Below are positions 1 to 11,766 of a stretch of 64,000 nt of DNA, piece by piece (the stretch's first letter is position 1; each line of letters begins with the position of its first letter). This DNA is from Vombatus ursinus (taxonomy: Eukaryota; Chordata; Mammalia; Diprotodontia; Vombatidae), in the NCBI RefSeq assembly GCF_900497805.2, contig NW_020954550.1, positions 35,266,780 through 35,330,779 on the forward strand, written 5' to 3'. The notes under the pieces are model-generated. The model searched no databases and was not told where the DNA came from. It was given only the letters and a program-made list of their open reading frames with translations. The position numbers were made by a program, and so were the translations under genes.

Positions 1-47
<47 letters not shown>
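1..47. repeat. (CA)n microsatellite
   Basis: An uninterrupted CA dinucleotide run opens the window; its true left end lies outside. Confidence 0.97.
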
Positions 48-48
<1 letters not shown>

Positions 49-254
49 CCTAACCCACTTCAAGACTTCTTCCTTGTTTTCATTCCTTAATTTTCTAGGT
101 CCTAACTTACTAACCAATCTCTAGAGCTCACCTCTACAAGATGTCAAACACCTGGCATTAGCACCTAGTCAGCTTCTGTGGCATCTTTATTTTAAAATGT
201 TTTCATCTCATCTTAATTTTAAAGGAATCAGGAACACAAAATTAGCAGTTTCTT

Positions 255-445
255 TACAATGAGATAAGATCAAAGGACCTAGGGAGCCATAGTCCAACGC
301 CTTCATTTTATAGATCAGGTAACTGAAACCCAGAGAAGTTAGGTGATTCGCTCAGTGTCACATAGCTTGTAAGTGATTGAGGCAGGATTTGAACTCGGGT
401 CTTTCTGACTCCAAATTCAATACTCTATCACTACACTCTGCTGTT
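255..445 (-). repeat. MIR-family SINE fragment
   Basis: Antisense MIR-type core: a 'gatcaggtaactgaaaccca' stretch, then 'gtcacatagcttgtaagtg' and 'ggatttgaactcgggtc', in the usual MIR order. It is clearly diverged, so old. Confidence 0.7.
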
Positions 446-524
446 AATACATTTTAATCCACAGTTATATTCATTTGAAAAATAGGTAATAGGTAGTGCT
501 AATTCATTCACTAGCAGTTCCCAA

Positions 525-815
525 ATGCTTTCCTCACCTCACCCTCTCAGAATCTTTATCTTCCTTAAAGGTTTAGCTCATATGTCACCTCCTCTTGTGA
601 AGCTAATGGCTTTAGAAGCCACTGCACTTCCCAGTTAATTCTTTCTTCCTTTTCAAATCATCATTGTCTTTGCTTAAATTGTATACATGTTCTATCTCTT
701 TATCCCTCCTTCACAGCCACCAAGTGGAATATAAACTCCTCAAACATTTTTGTTGTTGGATTCCCATTGCCTACCACTGACCCTATGCAGCCAGGAGTCA
801 ATAAGTATGAATAAT
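525..815 (+). repeat. L2 LINE 3' fragment (old)
   Basis: The order of segments resembles the L2 3' region: a 'tcacctcctcttgtgaag' stretch, then 'ggaatataaactcctc', then a degenerate tail near 800. Strong divergence makes the family call tentative. Confidence 0.45.
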
Positions 816-1102
816 TAATTTCATGATGTGGTTGAGTTACTCCAATTCTCACTATTCAAAGTTGTAAATATATATAACATGGTAATTAATTCAGTCCAAT
901 GGAAATATGCAATGAAAATTTCTAAAATTAAGATTTTTATCTAATTAATAGAATGATAAGAAAAAATTATTACAAAATAATAGAGAAATTATAGAAAATA
1001 AAATTTTAAAAATTAAAATATTACTCAATATCATACCTAAAGATAAGTCTACCTTGTTTAAAATTAATATTGTTTAAAATATTTAAGAAGAGTAGATAGA
1101 AA

Positions 1103-1287
1103 TCTGTCCTCAGATACTTACTAGCTGTGTGACCCTGGGCAAGTCCCTTAATTCTGCCTCAGTTTCCTTATCTGTAAAACGAGCTGAAGAAGGAAATGCC
1201 AAACAGCTCCAGGATCTTTGTCAAGCAAACCCAAAAATGAGATCGTGGACAGTCAGGCGTTACTGAAATGACTGAACAACAACAAGA
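1103..1287 (+). repeat. RTE-tailed tRNA SINE, 5'-truncated
   Basis: Contains the B-box-proximal body 'gctgtgtgaccctgggcaag', then the tail region with 'gaaatgccaaacagctcc', ending 'actgaacaacaaca'. The 3' tail resembles the BovB/RTE LINE end, the presumed mobilising partner. It is directly followed by a second copy. Confidence 0.8.
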
Positions 1288-1443
1288 AGACCTGGGCAAG
1301 TTACTTAATTCTTTTGCCTCAGTTTCCTCATCTGTAAAATGAGCTGGAAGAGGAAATGGCAAACCATTCCAGTGTATTTGCCAAGAAAATCTGAAATGGG
1401 GTCACAAAGAGTTGGACACAACTGAAAAAATGGCTGAACAGAG
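1288..1443 (+). repeat. RTE-tailed tRNA SINE, second tandem copy
   Basis: Starts again at 'gacctgggcaagttactta' and runs to 'ggctgaacag' with 'ggaaatggcaaaccattcc' inside. It lacks the tRNA head, so the pair is head-truncated and tandem rather than two complete SINEs. Confidence 0.8.
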
Positions 1444-3284
1444 AGAACTGTCTCCTCTTTGAATCTTCATATGGAACACATAGAACTTTATCCAGATCTT
1501 GGGGAATTTGCATGTTCAAATTCTCACAAAATGTACCAAATGTAATTGGACGACCTGTGGCATTATCTCAAATCAGTAATACTTTTAAGGAGATATTGTT
1601 GTCCTGGTGATATTTTCCAACAGTTGAGCAAAAGATAACTTAAAAGCCAGACTTCAAAAACAATTTTAAGAACCCATGGTTTCTTATTTGACCATGAAGA
1701 GCTAGAAGTGGGAGTACAAAGATTTTCGAACAGATAAACACTAGTTTTAGTTTAAAATCTTCTTCATCAACTCTCAATAAAATGTTAGGCAATCCTGAAA
1801 CACTTTAAATGAAGGTTGAATTTTTTCTTTCTTAGAAATGTAAGTTCTAGAAAACATCCTTTTCAAGAACAAGCCAATTTCATCCACATTAAAATTTTGT
1901 TGATCAGCATATCCACCTTCTTCAATTATTTACTTCCAAACATCAATCTCTCTTGATTTTAACATTATTCAATTGAACTCAGTTTTTAATGTGATGGAAT
2001 CTATCAAGCTTGCAGAAAAATTTCTCCACTATCCATTACATTTCCATTTTCTTTGGAAACAAACTTAAATAAATAAATAAATGTGAAACTTTAAGTATCT
2101 TGAATAAACTTGATGCTAAGAGGAATGCATTTTTTATTGCAGTCTTCAATCCACACAACTTTATTTCTATCATTGTGACATTTCTATTCCTTGTAGTCTG
2201 CAAACATGAAAAGTTGATGCAATTTACCTTTTTCTTTTATTTCTCCTACATGGTTTATAATAATCTGTACCATAGATTTAAGCATTCCTACATATGGTCC
2301 TGTTTTAGATGTACTGGAACCACATTCATGCCATTCAATTATATTAAATTTTTGTTCTAATGCAACAACAAGCCTCTTTTCTTTTCTTTCTTTGTTTCTT
2401 TGTTCTTTCTTTTTTTTTTATTTTGGCTTTGGCAGTGTTTCCATTTGAAGTATTATTCTTTTTGTCCATTTTGGTAAGGGCTCTTTAAAAAAAGATACAA
2501 CTCTTGGTAATATGGTTTATAGCAGCACAGCACATCCACATGTAATAATAGGCAAATGCAAATTGATGATATAAAACCCTCAACTAGCCGGCATTCAGTC
2601 ACATAAGTAGTTGGATTTTGGCTCTCATTAAATATGACCTTATATCATTTTGTAATTCACATTAAATCAAATTTTGCATTATTCAAACTCATTAATCATG
2701 ACCTAACTATATATGGTAAACACTTGGTAAAATGCTTGTTGAATTCCACTTAGAAATTAATAAGCTTTTTCTACAGGTGCTCTTCTTAAGCAAACAACCA
2801 AAACTGAGCTAAAAACCTGCTTCTTGAGAATAAACTATTAGTAGTTTGGTCCCTCTTGACAAACTGAATTATTATGAGGGGTGAAGATGGCAATCTATAC
2901 CTAAGATGGCAATCACACATTAAGCTACATGTTCAAAATATCACCTGCCTTTTTAGAAAAACAAAATACTAGAGCAAATAGGCAAATTTGGTCAGTAGCA
3001 GGAATTGACATTTGGCCACTGGAATCAAAGATCCCATTAAGCCCAAATATGGTTGTTCTATCCCATTTGTAGATAAGTCTTCCAGTGCTAATGAATAAGT
3101 AAAAAAAAGGAAACCTCTTATTGGACCATTTTGTTCATTTTTGTGAGGAAAATAACAAAATCAAGACAAAAAAATATGGAAGTCATAGAAAACAATAACA
3201 CAGACAGTGAAGGCATGCCTCAAAAGAATATATCAGTGAGATCAATCAGTAATTTTTTTAGAAATATGAAATCATGAATTTATT
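1444..3284. other. Unassigned AT-rich stretch
   Basis: About 1.8 kb of AT-rich sequence in which I recognise no repeat family and no plausible exon. The 86-codon open frame at 2100-2360 is AT-rich low-complexity coding with no motif. A T-rich tract lies at about 2370-2445. Confidence 0.5.
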
Positions 3285-3667
3285 ACATACTTTTAAAAAT
3301 GTATATTAAGTTTAACATGAGAGTACAACATTCCATTTCTCATCTGTGTCCCTTTCTGTGTGTTTTTGAATGCTTCATTGATGGGTGTCTTTTTTTTTAC
3401 TCTTTTCATTTATCCTCCTGTCTTCCCCATAAAAATAAAAATATTCCCTTGAAGCAAATGAGAATAGTTAAACAAAATAGATCTGTGTTGTCTTGGTCTT
3501 GTCTGAAAATGTATGGTATGTCTCATTCTGTACCTATAGTCCATCACTTCTCCACCAAGAGGTAGGAGTCATGCTTGTTCGCTTCATTGATCGTTGATCT
3601 TTTAAAATTGTTTTCATTCATAATGTTGAGACCATTGTGCAAACAGTTTTCTTAGAGATTTTGTGCA
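3285..3667 (-). repeat. Old L1 3'-region fragment
   Basis: Antisense to the marsupial L1 3' region: 'ccatcacttctccaccaaga', then a degenerate version of the segment that precedes 'ttctcctggttctgctcac' in younger L1s, then 'gcatcagtccgtacaagcc'. It is much more diverged than the L1s at 19-21 and 38-39 kb. Confidence 0.5.
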
Positions 3668-4128
3668 TCAGTCCGTACAAGCCTTCCAAAGTTTCTGTAT
3701 CTATTCCTTCCCTGCTAGCTATAAGGAAGCACCCAAGTCTCCTCCTCCTCCTCTCTGTGGTCAGCCTTACTGGTCTACTTGCTGCTCCTCACACATAATA
3801 CTCTATCTACTATTTCCTTTACCCTGGCTTTCCCCCATGTCTGGAATGGTCTCCCTCTTCACCCGCAACTCTCAGAATCTCTGGCTTCCTTCAAATCTTA
3901 GTTCAAATCTTACTTTCTACAAGAGGCCTTTCTCAGTTTCTAGCTGCTAGTGTTTTCTCCTCTAAGGTTATCTTATATCTGCTCTGTCTTGTATGGACTT
4001 ATTTCTGTGTATGTTGTCTTGCCCGCTAGAATGTAAGCTCCTTAAGAGCAGGAATTGTTTTTGCTTTTGCTTTGTATCCCCAAGACGTAATAGGTGCTTC
4101 ATCAATGCTTTTTGATAAATTTACTGAT
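3668..4128 (+). repeat. L2 LINE 3' end
   Basis: Segments in L2 order: 'tgctcctcacacataatac', 'tttccccc.tgtctggaatgg', 'ctggcttccttcaaatctta', 'aatgtaagctccttaagagc', and a tail with 'taggtgcttcatcaatgc'. Corresponds to the end of ORF2 plus the 3' UTR. Any reading frame is decayed. Confidence 0.85.
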
Positions 4129-4400
4129 AGAAAAAATGGAGGCAACTATGGTAGCTTTTTCTAAGAATTTGGTTGAAAAAAGGAGAGATATGATGATAGC
4201 TTGAGGGGATGTTAGTGTCTAGCAAAGGTTTTGGGGGGTTTTTTTTGCTGTTTTTTGTTTGTTTGTTTGTTTTTAAGGATAAGGGGGACTTGGTATATTT
4301 GCAAGCAACAGGGAAGCAACCAGTAAAAAAGGAAGAGATTGAAGACTGGAAAAGAAGGGGTTGATAATGAGGGCAATCTGAACAATCCCTGGCTCCCTTG
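4129..4400 (-). repeat. L2 LINE internal fragment, antisense
   Basis: Resembles the antisense L2 body also seen at 31.84-32.23 and 33.88-34.33 kb ('gtagctttttctaagaattt', 'gtatatttgcaagcaacag'). A GTTT-rich run is inserted near 4230-4275. Confidence 0.6.
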
Positions 4401-5040
4401 TCTTTCTGTTATCCTTGCTTTACCAAACCCATTCCCAGAGTAATACTGTGCTTCTACTCACATGCTACTGAATGAAGCTGGGAAAAGTCATGTAACTGTG
4501 CCAAGTGAGTCCCCTACAAGTGTATGTGGTCCAATCTCAACTAGGTGCCAACGTCAGCAAAGCAGTAGTTTCACTCTTCCCTGATTAATTCTGTCCTATT
4601 TGCTACAGAGGTTTCTGTTCTCCCCTCAAATCTCCCACTCCACTTCTCTCCCTTCTCTTTGCCTTCACAACTGAAGACGCTTTAATGAGAAAAAAGAGGC
4701 CATTCAGCCTGAACTCCCTCTTTTCCCTTTCTCAACATCTCACAACATCATCTCCCATTCCTTACTCTTTTACTTCAGCCTCCAATGAAGAGGCGAACCT
4801 TTTCTTCACCAAGGCAAATCCCCTCGCTCCTATTCATTCTCCTCCCATCTTCTCCAGCAAATTGTACCCATCCTTTCTCCATTATCTCACTCTCCTGCGC
4901 TCTAACGTTTCCTTTAGTCCTGCCTAGAAACACACCCAAGTCTCCGTGTGGAACTGAGGTGAAGTGGAGCAACACTGGTAGGTCAAAGGAGTTGAGCAGA
5001 TTAAGGAGCTGGGCCCTCAGAGGTCTATTCAAGTAAGGAT
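4400..5040 (+). repeat. L2 LINE internal (ORF2 upstream part)
   Basis: Pyrimidine-rich sense L2 body: 'cttctccagcaaattgtacc', 'cacccaagtctccgtgtgg'. It matches the order seen in the longer L2 at 41.1-41.5 kb. The small open frames here on both strands are relics of this LINE, not genes. Confidence 0.65.
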
Positions 5041-5342
5041 ATCTTTAGATTCATCTGGGCTTAAATTTAATTTCCAAATAGAAATATTGTCAACTTGACA
5101 GAACTGCAGCATCAAAACTTTGGTAAGATGTTTGACAAAGTTTAGCAAGTTACCGATGGAGTACTGGCCTTAAAGTCAAAAAGACCTAGGAGCCAATCTT
5201 GTCTCAGATTATAATTAGCTATGTAATAACAATTATTAGCCGTGTAACAGCATGGGCAGGTCACCTAAGCTCTCTCTCTCTCTCTCTCTTTCTGAGCTTC
5301 AACTTCCTCATCTATGAAATGGAGATACTAATAGCTATGGTG

Positions 5343-5606
5343 CCTAGAGGGCAGCTGGGTGGTGAAGTGTTTAGAGTGTTCGGCCTGGAGTCAGGAAGAC
5401 TCATCCTCCTGAGTCCAAATCTGGCCTCAAACTTTTACTAGCAATGTGACCCTGGGGAAGTCACTTCACCCTGTTTGCCTCAGTTTCTCATTTGTAAAAT
5501 GAGCCGGAAAAGGAAATGGCAAACCACTCCAGTATCTTTGCTAAGAAAACCCCAAATAGGGTCACGAAGAGTTGAACACAACTAAAAGTGACTGAACAAC
5601 AACACG
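5343..5606 (+). repeat. RTE-tailed tRNA SINE, near full length
   Basis: Has the tRNA-like head 'gggcagctgggtggtgaagt', then 'gtgaccctggggaagtcac', then 'ggaaatggcaaaccactcc', ending 'gactgaacaacaac'. At about 264 bp it spans the whole SINE. Inserted into a MIR. Confidence 0.88.
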
Positions 5607-5654
5607 TAGTACTTACCTCATAAGAATTAAATGAGATAGTGTACATATGTGAAG

Positions 5655-5762
5655 TACTCTCTGCCTCTCTATTTCTGTCTCTGTCTCTTTTTCTCTCTGT
5701 CTTTCTGTGTTTGTTTCTGTCACTCTGTCTCTCTGTCTGTCTCTCTGTCTATCCATCTCTAT
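5655..5762. repeat. TC/TCTG microsatellite
   Basis: Imperfect CT- and TCTG-repeat tract inside the right half of the split MIR. Confidence 0.85.
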
Positions 5763-5840
5763 CCTCACAGGAGTGTTAAAAGAAAAGCTCTTTATAGGCA
5801 ATAATTCACTACATAAATATGAATTATTATTTTTCTTTCA

Positions 5841-6670
5841 AGAGCATGTACTTATTCACATAGTCCTATTGTTGTTAACCAGATAAACCCTACTTCTTGG
5901 TCTCACAAATTATGTGCTCACTGGAGATAATATGCAAACAAGAAACTATATATCTATGTGTAAAAGGGTGCGGAGACCACACAATTGAAAAAAAAAAAGA
6001 GAAAAAAGGAAGTGCCTGCCCTGGGGTTAACTTGCACATTCACTGTCCAAGTCACAGCATCACTGGCATAGAGCACAACAGACTCGTGGACTCACTAGAA
6101 AAATAATGGTAAGGTTTTTTTTAATCTTTATTAATTTCCTTGATTTCTGTGACTAACAGGAGTCCTCTCAAGGTGCAGCGTAGGTAGATAGGTAAGGCTG
6201 CTTTTATAGATCAGGTCCCATTCTTCTGGTTGTCCTGCCGTTTTTGGAAACATGCTGACTTGACAGCCTTCAAAGTAGATGTGACTTCAAAAGTTCCTTT
6301 TTTCCCCCTACTGATTCTAGCTTTTGGAATTTAGAGGATGGAATGTGCTTTTTTAAAAATAAAAAAGCAAGTTTTGTTTGATTCTTAAAGAAAGTTTTGT
6401 GCTTGCCAGCAACAGGCACAAAGTGACCTTAAGATGGAGCTTGTGTCTCACACTTTTCCTTGTGTGAGAGCCCAGAAAGACAACATACCTCAGGCTAAAA
6501 TGGTACCGGTAGCAGAAGCCCTTTTGTCTTATTGGATTTTAGGGGGGAAATAAGAAGTAATAAAGACATTTGTGGGCAAACCAGTCCATCTCCAATTTGT
6601 GAATTAGCTGTGTCCTGAGGTGTCACTGATTAGGAACCCAGAAGACCATTTCCCTCCAATGGAAACAAAG
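5841..6670. other. Unassigned, repeat-poor stretch
   Basis: No repeat family recognised over about 830 bp. There are two A-rich or T-rich tracts (5983-6010, 6114-6122). I see no exon with a convincing open frame. Confidence 0.45.
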
Positions 6671-6673
6671 TTA

Positions 6674-6840
6674 GGATTAAATGATCATAGATTTAAAGCT
6701 AAAAGAGACCTTAGAGGATAATGAGTCCAACCCATCCCAACGTACAGATGAGAAAGTGGAGGCACAAATAGGTTAAGTGACAACTCAGGGTCACTCGGTC
6801 AGCAAACATCTGAGGCAGTATTGTTTCTGAGTCTCAAGAT
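6674..6840 (-). repeat. MIR-family SINE
   Basis: Antisense MIR order: 'gatcatagatttaaagc', 'ccttagaggataatgagtcc', 'cagatgagaaagtggaggc', 'ggttaagtgacaactcaggg'. Confidence 0.75.
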
Positions 6841-7600
6841 GGACATCACAAATACATCCTCCCCGTCGTAGTTCCGCTCATTCTCTAGAAAAGAATCCCC
6901 CTCTCCTATCCATCACCAACCCTAAGCTTCCAAATCCAGAAGCTGAGATGACTCTTCCACCAGCTCTGCTCCCCTTAGTTGACTGACCTGGCAGTGAGAG
7001 GGGGGTCCAGGACTAGCAATACTGGCAGTGGGGGTTCATACTTCCACCAGGTTTTCCACCTGAGGGCCAAGCAGGACTAGCTTACAGCCCCACAGGGCTT
7101 CAATGAGGAAGTAGGGCACTTTCACAGTGGTGTCTGAGAGCCCAGTGAGAGTGCAAAGTTCAGGACCTAATACAGTTGTTGAGGGGTGGTAGGGTGCTCT
7201 GGTGAGAAGGTAAGAGTCAGCAGGAGTGCACTGTGGACACTGCAGGGAGGGCAGGGCAGAGTCTGCTCAAGCTGCTGGAAATTGGAAAGCGTTTATTAGG
7301 GGGCCTTGGACATGAGACAGCCAGGAGGAGAGGGAGGGAAAAGTTGTTCCTGAAGTCACTTTAGGTCTTTTGTAAATCCAAGATTTCACATTCTCCATTT
7401 GGATCCTCTTTCTTAAAGAACAGTTTTATCTTAACCAGCAACATATTTTCAAGGGCAGAAAAAAGTGAAGGAATTAAGAACAGGGGATCAGTTGTGGGAG
7501 CTCTGGGGCTTTTTACTGGGACTTGTGATTTCCTTGATGTGGAAAAGGATTTCTCAGGGAAGAAATGTCTCTTTGCCTATTTACACGGACCACTGTCCTG
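6841..7600. other. Unassigned, relatively GC-rich stretch
   Basis: About 760 bp with no recognised repeat and a higher G content than its surroundings, especially 7000-7360. Could be old unrecognised repeat or conserved noncoding DNA. Nothing here supports a coding call. Confidence 0.4.
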
Positions 7601-7609
7601 CAATTTACC

Positions 7610-7752
7610 GTCTCAGGGAGGTACTTGGGGCCTTAAGAGTTAAGTCATTTGCCCAGGATCACACAGATGGTTAGTGTCAAAGGTGGGTCTGGAATCCAGA
7701 TCTTGCTACAATTAATGCCAGCGCTGTCCATTAGGCTACACTTCCTCTGGGG
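7610..7752 (-). repeat. MIR-family SINE fragment
   Basis: Antisense core 'gttaagtcatttgcccagga' with 'tcacacagatggttagtgtc' and an end at 'aggctacacttcctct'. Confidence 0.7.
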
Positions 7753-7894
7753 AATTACATTGGGGGGGAGAAGAGAACTATGGGGAACTAGAAGATTAAT
7801 TTAATATTTCATATTTGAGTTCATATATGTTGTGTATTTATCATTAATCATTACATTCAAACATTTTCATTGTACTTATAACATAAGAAACTCT

Positions 7895-8060
7895 TTTTAG
7901 GGAGGTAGTATGGTATAATGGAAAAAGCATCTGGGTTCATACCTCTGTGACCTTGAGCAAGTCACAACCTGCCTGGGTCTTTGTTTCCTCCTCTATAAAA
8001 AGCGGGAGTTGGGCTTAGTGGACTCTGAGGTCATTTCTAGCCCTAAGTCTATGAGCTTTT
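7895..8060 (+). repeat. MIR/THER1-type SINE
   Basis: Sense orientation: head 'ggaggtagtatggtataatg', then 'gtgaccttgagcaagtcac', then a 3' part with 'gtcatttctagccctaagtc'. Confidence 0.78.
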
Positions 8061-8089
8061 GGTGCCAATATTACATAAAATTCTGTATT

Positions 8090-8195
8090 CGTATCAATCA
8101 ACAAGCACTTATTAAGTACCTACTATTTGCAAGGTACTAGGGATATAAAGACAAAATTAAACAGTCCTTGACCTCAAGGGGATTACATACACATG
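8090..8195 (-). repeat. L2 3'-tail fragment
   Basis: Antisense L2 terminus: 'caatcaacaagcacttatta' followed by 'ctactatttgcaaggtacta' and 'ccttgacctcaaggggatta'. Confidence 0.75.
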
Positions 8196-8514
8196 TGTTT
8201 ACACCGTATAACTAAATACAGCTTCCTTACAAAGGAAGGAGTTTTCCTTTTCACCCTTTTTCTCCCTCATTGTCCCCAACTTTCTATGATATAATTCATA
8301 AGGGCATGGTATGCCAGAAAAGATCCATATGTGTTGAAGATCAAAACTCTTCTTTTACTTTCCATTCTCCTCATCTACCCTCCATGAACCTTTGCCCAAA
8401 GTAGCAACAAGGGGAATCATATAGACAGGAAGTATAATGTTGTATGATAAGCTTCAGTACTTTCCATTATAGGCTTGAGTTGAGGGTAAAGGGTTATAAA
8501 GGAAAAGGAGAACA

Positions 8515-9250
8515 CAATTAAATACAATAAACATTTAGTGTCTACTGTGAGAGGTTGTGAAGAGCAGGACCATACTCAACACTAGGCCCCCCTGCCAAAG
8601 GTAAAAGCTCTCTGTCTTCAACGAGCTCATATTTTAGTGGAAGAGATAATATGCAAAAAACTATATACATACAAAATACATGTGATATAAATGGAAGGTA
8701 ATCCCAGAGGGAAGGATGGAGAGGTAAGGATAGGAAAAGACCTGCTACAGAAGGTACAATTTGAACTGAGTCTTGAAGAAAGGAGGGGAATCAAGGAGGC
8801 CAAGGTGAGAAGAGAGAACATGGGGGACAGCCAAGGAAAAGGCATGGACCTGGGAGAGAGAGTGGTGAGTGTGAAAAGCTTCAAAAAAGCCAATGTCATT
8901 ATATTGCAGAGTATGTAGAGAGAAGTAAAGTATGAGATTAGAAAAGTGGGATGGGGCCAGGATGTGAAGGGCTTTAAACAGCATTTTATAAGCTTTTTTA
9001 TATTTGATCCTACAAGTAAGTAATAGTGAGCTACTAGAGTATACTAAGTTGGGGGAAGGAGGGATTTAATTGCAGATTTCCAAATGAGATAGAATTTTTA
9101 GTTGGGTAGAGTCTTCCTGGAAAGTCTTAATAAAAGAGGTGGGTCCTGGGCCATGAAATATGGATAGGATTTCAACAGCAGAAGATTGGGGAGCTGGGAG
9201 GCACATTCCAAGTATAGGAGAATAGTGAAGAGTCCAGGTTAGATGAAGTA
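8515..9250 (-). repeat. L2 LINE 3' part
   Basis: Antisense L2: 'acaataaacatttagtgtc', 'gaactgagtcttgaagaaag', 'gggggacagccaaggaaaag', 'ggatgtgaagggctttaaac', 'tatttgatcctacaag'. The open frames on both strands here are decayed L2. The last ~140 bp are less certain. Confidence 0.82.
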
Positions 9251-9639
9251 TAGACAATAGGATCCTGTTTTCCTGAGTTCTCTCTTCCTGTTACACATAG
9301 ACTGATAATCAAATCAAGGTAACCTTTGTTCTTGTGAACTTTGTTCCTGTGAAAAGTGGAAGCCTCTATAATTTACTGACTTCATCCATGATGCTCAGTG
9401 ACACGCTGCCTGAGCAGACATTCCCTTCTTACTCCCTCATACTCATTCAAATTATCCTTTCAAGTGTTTCTATCCCATTTTTTTACTGCTATTCCAATTT
9501 GCATTATGCAACAACTGCTGTATTATTAACAAAATGCTTTCATATTAGACATGCGCATTTCCTCTGGAAATGCATGGATTTTGCATGGATTTTGCATTTA
9601 TTCCTAGGTATACATGCTGTTTCTCCCCTCCCCCACACC
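9251..9639. other. Unassigned stretch
   Basis: About 390 bp with no recognised family. A short direct repeat 'tgcatggattt' occurs twice around 9572-9594. The 103-codon frame at 9334-9645 shows no motif. Confidence 0.4.
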
Positions 9640-10070
9640 CCATAGAATGTAAGCTTCCTGAGGGGTAGGGGCTGTTTGATTTCTGTCTTTGTGTCCACAG
9701 CACCTAGCCCAGATTCCAGGCATTTTCACTGGCTATACCCCATGCCTATAATGCTCTCCTCCTCATCTCTATTCCCTGCCTTCCTTGACTTGAAGGATCA
9801 ATTCCTAACTAAAATCCCTCCTTCTACAGGAAGCCTTTCCTGATCCCCTTATTGTTCTTCTGTTGATTATCTCCAATTTATCCTGTCTGTATCTTGTTTG
9901 TAGATAGTTATTTGCATGTCATCTACCTATTAGATCGGGAGCTCTTTGAGAGTAAGGACTGTCTTTTGCCTTTTACATATCTATATCTATATATCCATTT
10001 TTATCCATATAGATATATCTGTCTATATCTACATCTACATCCTGTGTTTAGCACAGTGCCTGACACAGTT
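9640..10070 (+). repeat. L2 LINE 3' fragments
   Basis: A short tail ('aatgtaagcttcctgagggg' to 'cagcacctagccc') abuts a longer L2 3' piece ('cattttcactggctataccc', 'ctacaggaagcctttcctga', 'gtgtttagcacagtgcctga'). A TATC-rich microsatellite lies at about 9978-10043 within it. Confidence 0.8.
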
Positions 10071-10774
10071 TTGTCTTTTTGGCTGTAGCAGCATTGGCCC
10101 ACAAGGGAAACAGGAGAGACTAAGGCTTCTTTGAGCACTTTTTAAGTAAACCACCAATGCTTTTGAAGGAGTAACAAACCACCAATGCCGTTATTTTCAA
10201 GTTTCCTCCTAGTTTCCATTCATAGGCAAACCATTGCTAAAAGGAAATAATCTGAATTGATGCTTGAGCACCTACAAAGAAAAATGAAAATGAAATGCTT
10301 TCCTGATAGCTCATGAAATTTTGCCTGAGAATTACAAAGTGTGATAGTCACAAAGTATGCTAGGGGCCCATTTTACCTACAGCAGAGTTTCTTTGACTGC
10401 TTTCCTTCCTAATATTTCTGTCATTAGTTATTCAAGTTCATATAAGAACCTACAAAGAGACACCTACTCTGAAACCTGTACTGTAAGAATAATACATTGC
10501 CTGATATGTAATACTACAATTGTCAATGTCTCCTTGGCAGACTCTATCCTGTGATTTCACAGGCATGGGGCTGCCAACTGAACCTGTCTGACATGGAAAA
10601 TCCTAGAGGATTGCATGTGGTTCAGAGGGTTTAAGCTGTTTATGTCTTAAAAGTGACATTTGAACCTAAATCAATTTGCTGCCAGATCCTATATTACATC
10701 ACTAAGATATGATAACTGCTTGAAGTCAATATAAATATATAAATACATTTTCAGTGTTATAATTTACAACAATG
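10071..10774. other. Unassigned stretch
   Basis: About 700 bp without a repeat I can name and without a convincing exon. Confidence 0.4.
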
Positions 10775-11110
10775 GGTTATTATACAAAAGTGGATAGGAA
10801 ATCAGCCTAAAAGCCAAAAAAAATTAAGTTACAGTCTTTCCTCTGATACATCCTGATATTATGACCTTGGGTAAAGTAGCACTGTAGTTAAATATCTAAG
10901 ACTATAGGTTACGATCATCATGTGCAATCATCTCTTTATTATACTGTGTTATGGAACATAGCTTGTTTTGTACCATGAATTGAGAAGAAAATAAATTTCT
11001 AAAAAAATTTTTAAAGACTACAGGTTGCAGAGAAGGTACCAACCTGCACTGGTTTTTACTCACTCGGGAATTCTCTATACCAATGAATTCACAGATTGGC
11101 ACCCCACCCC
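10775..11110 (+). repeat. tRNA SINE with 'gttgcagagaaggt' body, split by a LINE tail
   Basis: The head region 'aagtggataggaaatcagcc' and 'atgaccttgggtaaagtagc' is followed, after an insertion, by 'ggttgcagagaaggtaccaa' and 'ccaatgaattcacagattgg'. The same SINE type occurs at 26.38, 34.97 and 55.09 kb. Confidence 0.68.
10911..11012 (+). repeat. ~100-bp LINE 3'-terminal insertion
   Basis: Contains 'tgtgcaatcatctctttatt' and 'tgttatggaacatagcttgt' and an A-rich end. It matches the end of the LINE tail at 25366-25442. Flanks 'taagactataggtt' and 'aaagactacaggtt' look like a decayed target-site duplication. Confidence 0.6.
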
Positions 11111-11766
11111 TTGATTTACAACAGAATGGAAATGATTTAGAAAGAAATACTACTAGCCTTTCAGTTCACTAATAAATTGCACCTCAAAATTCTAACTTAG
11201 CAGTTCAGTTTCTGCTAAGTGATCGTTTCTTGAGTATTAAGTAGGCTGTGTTGGAGACAAGTCAACTCTGAAGCTCCCATCATATAGTGAGGCAGCGAGG
11301 TGTTAAACTCAGCTTTGGAAATGGTTTAGTGGTTGCTGAGTCAGGCTGAGGTGTTCTGTATCCATTGTGTAATTCATATCTAATGCTATGACTCAGTCCC
11401 GAAAATACTACCTTTTCCCAAAAATCTGGTGTTAGAAGCCAAGTAGAAGCAAGGTTGAAGGAGAAAACTTGAAGGCTGACTAGGTGAGGTCCAAAGGGCA
11501 GGAATCAGCAAATCGGCAATCTGAAAGGCAGGAACCAAGGCATAGTCCCAAAATGCTGCATGCCAGGCTCAGTCATAGCCTTAGAGGAAACCTCACACGT
11601 ATAGCCTGGCCAACCCCCTGCTTTTTGGGCAGATCAGGTATTGTTAAACTTGGCACAAATGTTAAGAGGAGAAAAGGCACCCACCAATCATTAAACTAAG
11701 CTATGCCCTAATCTCCTTTTAAAAGTTTTTCTTAATATATTTTGTTTTACGCATTGTGATGGAGTG
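11111..11766. other. Unassigned stretch
   Basis: About 650 bp with no recognised repeat. The 71-codon frame at 11484-11699 has no motif or neighbouring splice evidence I would trust. Confidence 0.4.

Larger units (their letters stand above)
5155..5840 (+). repeat. MIR-family SINE split by a younger SINE
   Basis: The left part (5155-5340) carries 'gtactggccttaaagtc' and 'cttcctcatctatgaaatgg'. The right part (5610-5840) resumes with 'cttacctcataagaattaaa'. The two halves are separated by the SINE at 5343-5606, so the MIR is older. Confidence 0.65.

Noticed and set aside
5269-5762. Arg/Glu/Thr-rich minus-strand frame
   Set aside because: Product of the TC/TCTG microsatellite.
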